Part shown: piece after piece, positions 59,474-64,000 of the stretch
How the letters are laid out: every line of letters starts with the position of its first letter
Position numbering within the stretch: the stretch's first letter is position 1
Assembly: GCA_032622095.1 (NCBI GenBank)
Contig: CP136068.1
Span: 7,663,314 to 7,727,313 of the forward strand
Reading direction: 5' to 3'
DNA from: Siphonodentalium dalli
Taxonomy: Eukaryota; Mollusca; Scaphopoda; Gadilida; Siphonodentaliidae
Length of the DNA: 64,000 nt
Notes under the pieces: model-generated
Database searches by the model: none
Told to the model about the DNA's origin: nothing
Seen by the model: the letters and a program-made list of their open reading frames with translations, nothing else
Program-made: the position numbers and the translations under genes

Positions 59474-60791
59474 ATTTATTTCACGCCGGCGGAACTTAAA
59501 AAATGCTAATGATTTGAGAAAACTTAAATAATTATGAAAATGAAAACGAAATCACGGCAGAAGAGGAGTTAATCCGTTGGAACTTAATTTTTGCCGTGGA
59601 ACCAGTCTACCAATGTCTCGGTATGCGTCCTTCAACTTGGTGACGGATGCCGCCTCGATTGTAAATTGTTCGCAATTTCACAATATTTAATGTGTAAAAT
59701 TAAGTATTTTGGGACATGACAGGAGATGGTTATGTATCTTTTGGATTTAATGAGCAACGAAGTTCGATAATTTGTATTTCTTCATGGAGGAGTGACTCAA
59801 GTTGACAACTTATTCCGAGAATTCTAAAATGAAAAGTTTGTGATTTAGTCAATGTTTGACTTCGAGCGTGGAAAATTCGAGTTCACACGGTGCAACACAG
59901 CTAAGAGAGAACGTTTACTGACAAAATGTCTATGATCAACTAAAATTAAATTCTTGAATCTATCGAACGGATCTAGATATGGAGTTGGAGAATCTCCATC
60001 AAACTTGCCACATCATGGCCAATTCTGACTCGAAATTCTGGAAAACTAGTGATTTTCGAAAATACAAAGTCAAAATGTTTCAACTTTCACTTTCACTTTC
60101 AGGTAAGTTTTTCTTTTCTTTAAATAAATCAGAAAAAAATACATGTAAATTCCTATTTCAAGAGTTAACAATCAAAATTCCAATCCATTTGTCATTTGAA
60201 TGATTTGTCAATGAATTATTCAAATTTTTGAAATATAATTAATAAGTTTTTTCAGTTTATTTTTTTGAAATTTTTACTATTCACTAATTCAGGCATATTT
60301 TTCTAACTAGTGTCTAGTACCAACTGAGTACTACCAGTAGTGGTGCAGAAGAAAAATTTAAATTCCACATATATCAATATTAGGACTGTTTGTCATTCGA
60401 CATTACCAAATACCATACGGCGTACAACGATTTTGAATAAAAAAAAAGGCTGATACTAGAACAATTTAAACCATTTTGTTCAATACAAAATTGGAATATA
60501 TAAATTTATAATATGTGTAGGCCTACATGTATTTCTCTCTGATTTTAGCATATAATGATTAGTTCGGCATTTAATTAATTTATAAATTCAAATGTTAAAT
60601 TAGTGTCACTTCCAAAAAATATTTGGTCAGTTTTTCATACTATTAAAATAGTAGAGGGAAAGATTGCCTATTTGCTGTCCCCAGGGAAGGTCATAAAATT
60701 ACATTTGAAATACAAGATCAAAACATTTTCTTCTTAAATAGAATATCAACATGTACATGTATGTAATAACAATTAGTGAATTTTACAATAA
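59474..60791. other. Mostly gene-free stretch
   Basis: AT-rich. Contains the weak exon candidate at 59979-60102 and nothing else recognisable. Confidence 0.35.
59979..60102 (+). CDS. Weak candidate first exon, unknown product
   Basis: ATG followed by 41 open codons (MELENLHQTCHIMANSDSKF...) up to a strong donor (TTTCAG then GTAAGT). No family is recognised, and no downstream exon was found on this strand. It could be chance. Confidence 0.2.
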
Positions 60792-62746
60792 TTAGTCTGT
60801 GTCGCTGTCTGATTCAATACGTGCAATTCTCCTGTATTTGTTCTTGCTGTGCCTATTAGAACTTTCTGCATCTGAATCACCACTGTTGGCCCTGGGCATT
60901 TTAACGGTTATTTTAAATGTACCACCAGAAATGTTGGCATTACTGAAAACACCTTGCATCAATCTTTCTTCAACTGTGTTACTAGTAGCTACTTTGCTCA
61001 ATGTTGTACTTGTACTGGTACCTGTGTTGGTGACTACTTCCTTCAAACGAGTAGTGGCCTCACTGTAATAAGTGTTTCTCATCCCGGTACTAGTACTTGG
61101 CAGTTAAGCCCTGCAATAACTTTCACTGATGGGTAATTTCATTGGCTACGGGCATCAGTGGTTTGAAATTATGAGAACCGGTAGTCGCTGCATTAGCTGA
61201 ACACATGCTCTGGGAACAATCACATTTGTATTACCGGTATTTGGATTGTTGCCTTGCAGAATAGCACACATCCCTTTCTGCTGATTTATGGAAGCTGTGG
61301 CATAGTTATTCAAGCTGTTCACATTTTTATGACCCGATAATTGGGAGATAATTTGGGGGTTCACACCAGCATGGAGTAATTGTGTGCACATCGTCTTCCT
61401 CAGCGAATGATTGGTTTTATTTCCAGGGATTCCTGCTTTTGTGCACATGTCTTTCACCATAGATTTCACTTTGTTTACACCAATAGGCTGAGCCTTGAAC
61501 CATAAAATGTTCGGTCCCGTTGTCCAATGCATATTGCCAGAAATATAAAAAGGAGATCCAGAATCCATCATTTTTTGTGGTCGGTTTCTTGCATAGAGTT
61601 TGTACATTTCTATTGGGCATCTGTTTTTGTTGACTTCATTTGGAAATATTTTTGGACTGAATGGCCTCGTTGTTGAATTTCCATCTCTTGTTTTGCTAAG
61701 GCGTTCATTGAACTCAAGATATTCTGTCCCACTACTGTCCACTTTCAATTCAATATCTCCAAATTTTAATTGTGAATTTTCATGTGACCCGCGGAATCCT
61801 AGCAGTTTTGTATTGAAAAACCACAAAGTGTTCAATAGTGCTTCTGGTGTACTGCTCCCCAACTGCCCTGTCTCCCACAGTTTCTCTTCTTCCTCCTCTG
61901 TCAATGGCTCCGCTTTGTCGGTTTGTTCCCAAAACCCCGTTCTTTCAACTCTTTTCGCTTCGATTTCAGTACATCTCTGCTCATTTGAAATTTATCAGAC
62001 GTCAATATTTCCTCTCCATATTCTGCATCTTTCAAATGTCTCTGAATTCCTCTGTGCAAAGCTGTTAAGCTATCTGGCTCGAACTCTGATCCATTTTCTG
62101 TACGTGCCGTCAACAAGAAACCACCGATATATGTATCCAGTTCAGTCGGTGGAATCTGTTCTGGTTCCCTGCCCTCACCATTCACTTGCAACCATTTTGT
62201 TAGCTTTCTGATGCAGGACTCAGTTTTTTTAATTGTATTGGGGTTTCTTTTCTCGCCACATACTTCTTCAGATCAGATACATTGCACACCGGTGCGAACT
62301 CAGTATTACTTGACATACTTGTATTTGAAGTAATATTCTCATCATTTGTTTGTTGATTTTCTTTATTTTGAACTTCTTCAGTCTCAGAATTATTACTAGT
62401 ACTGTCTGCTTGCAACTCTGGCACTGTATTACACGTACCTTGCACTTCAAGTTCTTCAATCTCATGCCGCTGACTTGCTATGTAGTTTCGTAAATCCCTT
62501 ATGTTGTTTGTTGCTATTGATGGTTCAGATACTTCATGCTGATCATTGGAGTCGTGTTTCACTTTGTGTCGCTGTCACCGGGACAGAGGCAGTCACAGTG
62601 GGCACCTCTTGGTCTGATTGAGAATTTTCAACGAAATAAAAGTCATCAGCTAGGATGCTTTCAACGAACCGTTTGTCACTTTCAGTCAGCGATTCATTTC
62701 CAGATTCACAAATATAAAAATCTCCCAACGGGAAAGGTGAATTCAT
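60792..62746 (-). pseudogene. Crypton-type tyrosine recombinase, frameshifted
   Basis: Minus-strand coding relic of a tyrosine recombinase of the Crypton/DUF3504 type. The catalytic block (61155-61904) has all five residues, counting from its MTEEEEE start: Arg38 (GFRGSHE), His166 and Arg169 (NHSLRKT), His192 (LSGHKN) and Tyr201 (NNYATAS). The SAM-like N-terminal domain is at 61901-62215 (IPPTELDTYIGGFLL, FKPDSL-like FEPDSL). A variable acidic N-terminal region extends to a start near 62746. Three frameshifts break it: near 62555, in an A7 run near 62230, and a one-base loss near 61915 (NKPTK to EPLTEEE). An in-frame C-terminal tail lies beyond three stops (60792-61082, ending ESDSDTD). It is likely a once-autonomous transposon, dead unless the frameshifts are sequencing errors. 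Confidence 0.85.
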
Positions 62747-64000
62747 TTTAAATATTATTTTCTTCTATTTCTGAATTACGCCAATTTACGGAAAATACGA
62801 AGAAGTAAATAGTTGCAGACGATAACATCGTCATAAAACGCTTTTTAAATAAACAAAATTAACGTATATTGCACTGTAAGAGTGTTGATAGCATGGAATT
62901 TATTTTTTTATTTCTATTTCAGCAGTTAGTCATATTTTATAACGTTTATTTCTTTAGTATTTCAATTTTAATCGTAATTATTTTCTTCGAATCACCGAAG
63001 AATTTGACAGTTCAAAGGTCCGCCCACTCGGATTTTACAACTCCACTACGAGTGCGCTCTGATTGGTTGAATGCGTTTGCTTTGGTCCAATCCGCTTTCG
63101 CGAGGGAGAACCAGCTTAAGAATTGCGCGAAAATGCACGTGTTAAATAGTTCGTTGTCAGTTTTGTATTCTTCTAGAAGAAGACAGATTTTTTTATTGAA
63201 CGTTTCAAATATCCATATTTTTAGGCGTATTTCGGGCAAATAAAGCTACGGCGTGAAATAAACTATATTATTCACCTGCATATTTTAGCATATGTTTACT
63301 AATTGACATAATAACATGTATCATCTACCCTATATTTATATACCAAAACCCTTTCATGAATTAGATAGTTAGATGTAAGAACGTGTTTGCACATTGACAC
63401 AAACGACACCAAAACATGATATAGCCATATTGGATTGGTCGAAAATATGGGGGGAAACGGCTATTTGAAACCATGGAGACCTTTTTTATGAAAGTTGACA
63501 GGCATAATGTTAAACCTACTCGACTGTCCTGAATACATTCCAGGTGCCTGTCAATCAATGTGACCTATATTTGACCCACAACATTGGCGATAAAAATGGG
63601 ACCGCCCCTTTCGTCGTTTAATTAGGATTACAGAGTAATCTGACATGTTTCTTGAAGAACAAACAACTGACACGTAGACACGTATATTTTGAGAGTGGGT
63701 TATATATTTGTCATATGCAACATAATCTCGCGATTAGAGAACGTTTACCGTTAAGATATCGTTTACATTTAGACAGTGTTTGATGATTCTAGAGCGTTTT
63801 ACATTTTAATGAGAGTTCAGCTGATGAGTTGAAGACATGGTTGTATACACAGCTGCTACCACTTACATTTGACCTATTTGAAATAACGTACATGCATTGC
63901 AAGCTTACACGCAGTATGTAACCAGGAATACTTTCAATAAGTATGTAACTATCCTGTCTTATATGTAATTATATTGTTATATAGCAAGTCGGCCTGTGGC
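62747..64000. other. Region upstream of the Crypton-type gene, no gene found
   Basis: Two CCAAT-type boxes in opposite orientation (GATTGG near 63061, CCAAT near 63088) and GC-richer sequence at 63010-63130 could be a promoter. The rest is AT-rich without recognisable coding sequence. Confidence 0.3.

Noticed and set aside
1-64000. tRNA, rRNA or snRNA genes
   Set aside because: No cloverleaf with A and B boxes or rRNA core was recognised by eye; a covariance-model scan would be decisive.

Overview
This is a gene-poor, AT-rich stretch of a eukaryotic (animal) nuclear genome, not a microbial one. There are no operons or bacterial-type ORFs. The only recognisable host gene is split into short exons with GT/AG borders, and most of the recognisable remainder is transposable-element sequence. 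The Ig/FN3 receptor exons, the Crypton-type tyrosine recombinase, the esterase-bearing LINE and the abundant short inverted-repeat elements fit a marine invertebrate, most likely a lophotrochozoan (mollusc-like). That placement is inference; the sequence alone does not name a species.

Layout. 0.3-6.6 kb: a decayed 5'-truncated LINE on the minus strand (LINE-A), broken by a dispersed repeat (R1) that also occurs at 0.3, 1.4 and 42.9 kb. 7.6-10.6 kb: a second LINE on the plus strand (LINE-B, CR1-like) with an intact endonuclease region but a nonsense codon and frameshifts. 11.1-20 kb: no gene; an L1-type ORF1 remnant, several MITEs with readable target-site duplications, two copies of a promoter-like module, and minisatellites. 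20.5-22.0 kb: a diverged tandem satellite of about 150-165 bp. 24.1-33.5 kb: a nearly complete LINE on the minus strand (LINE-C, same family as LINE-A). Its ORF1 is split by a 2.2 kb long-inverted-repeat element with an exact 9 bp target duplication. 34.1-35.7 kb: a LINE-B-like 3' fragment and Helitron-like elements. 42.7-58.2 kb: the 3' two thirds or so of a minus-strand immunoglobulin-superfamily receptor gene, with three Ig exons, an FN3 exon, a transmembrane exon and at least four short cytoplasmic exons. Its introns hold three Helitron-like elements joined head to tail. 60.8-62.7 kb: a frameshifted Crypton-type recombinase on the minus strand.

How it fits together. The receptor gene is the functional core. 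Its exon phases agree at every junction, including across a 25 nt microexon, and the assembled tail carries YxxM, ITIM-like and ITAM-like tyrosine motifs. The rest records successive transposition: a long-inverted-repeat element in a LINE, a hAT-like repeat in another LINE, and Helitrons inserted next to each other. No copy of a transposon enzyme here is intact. No tRNA, rRNA or CRISPR was found.
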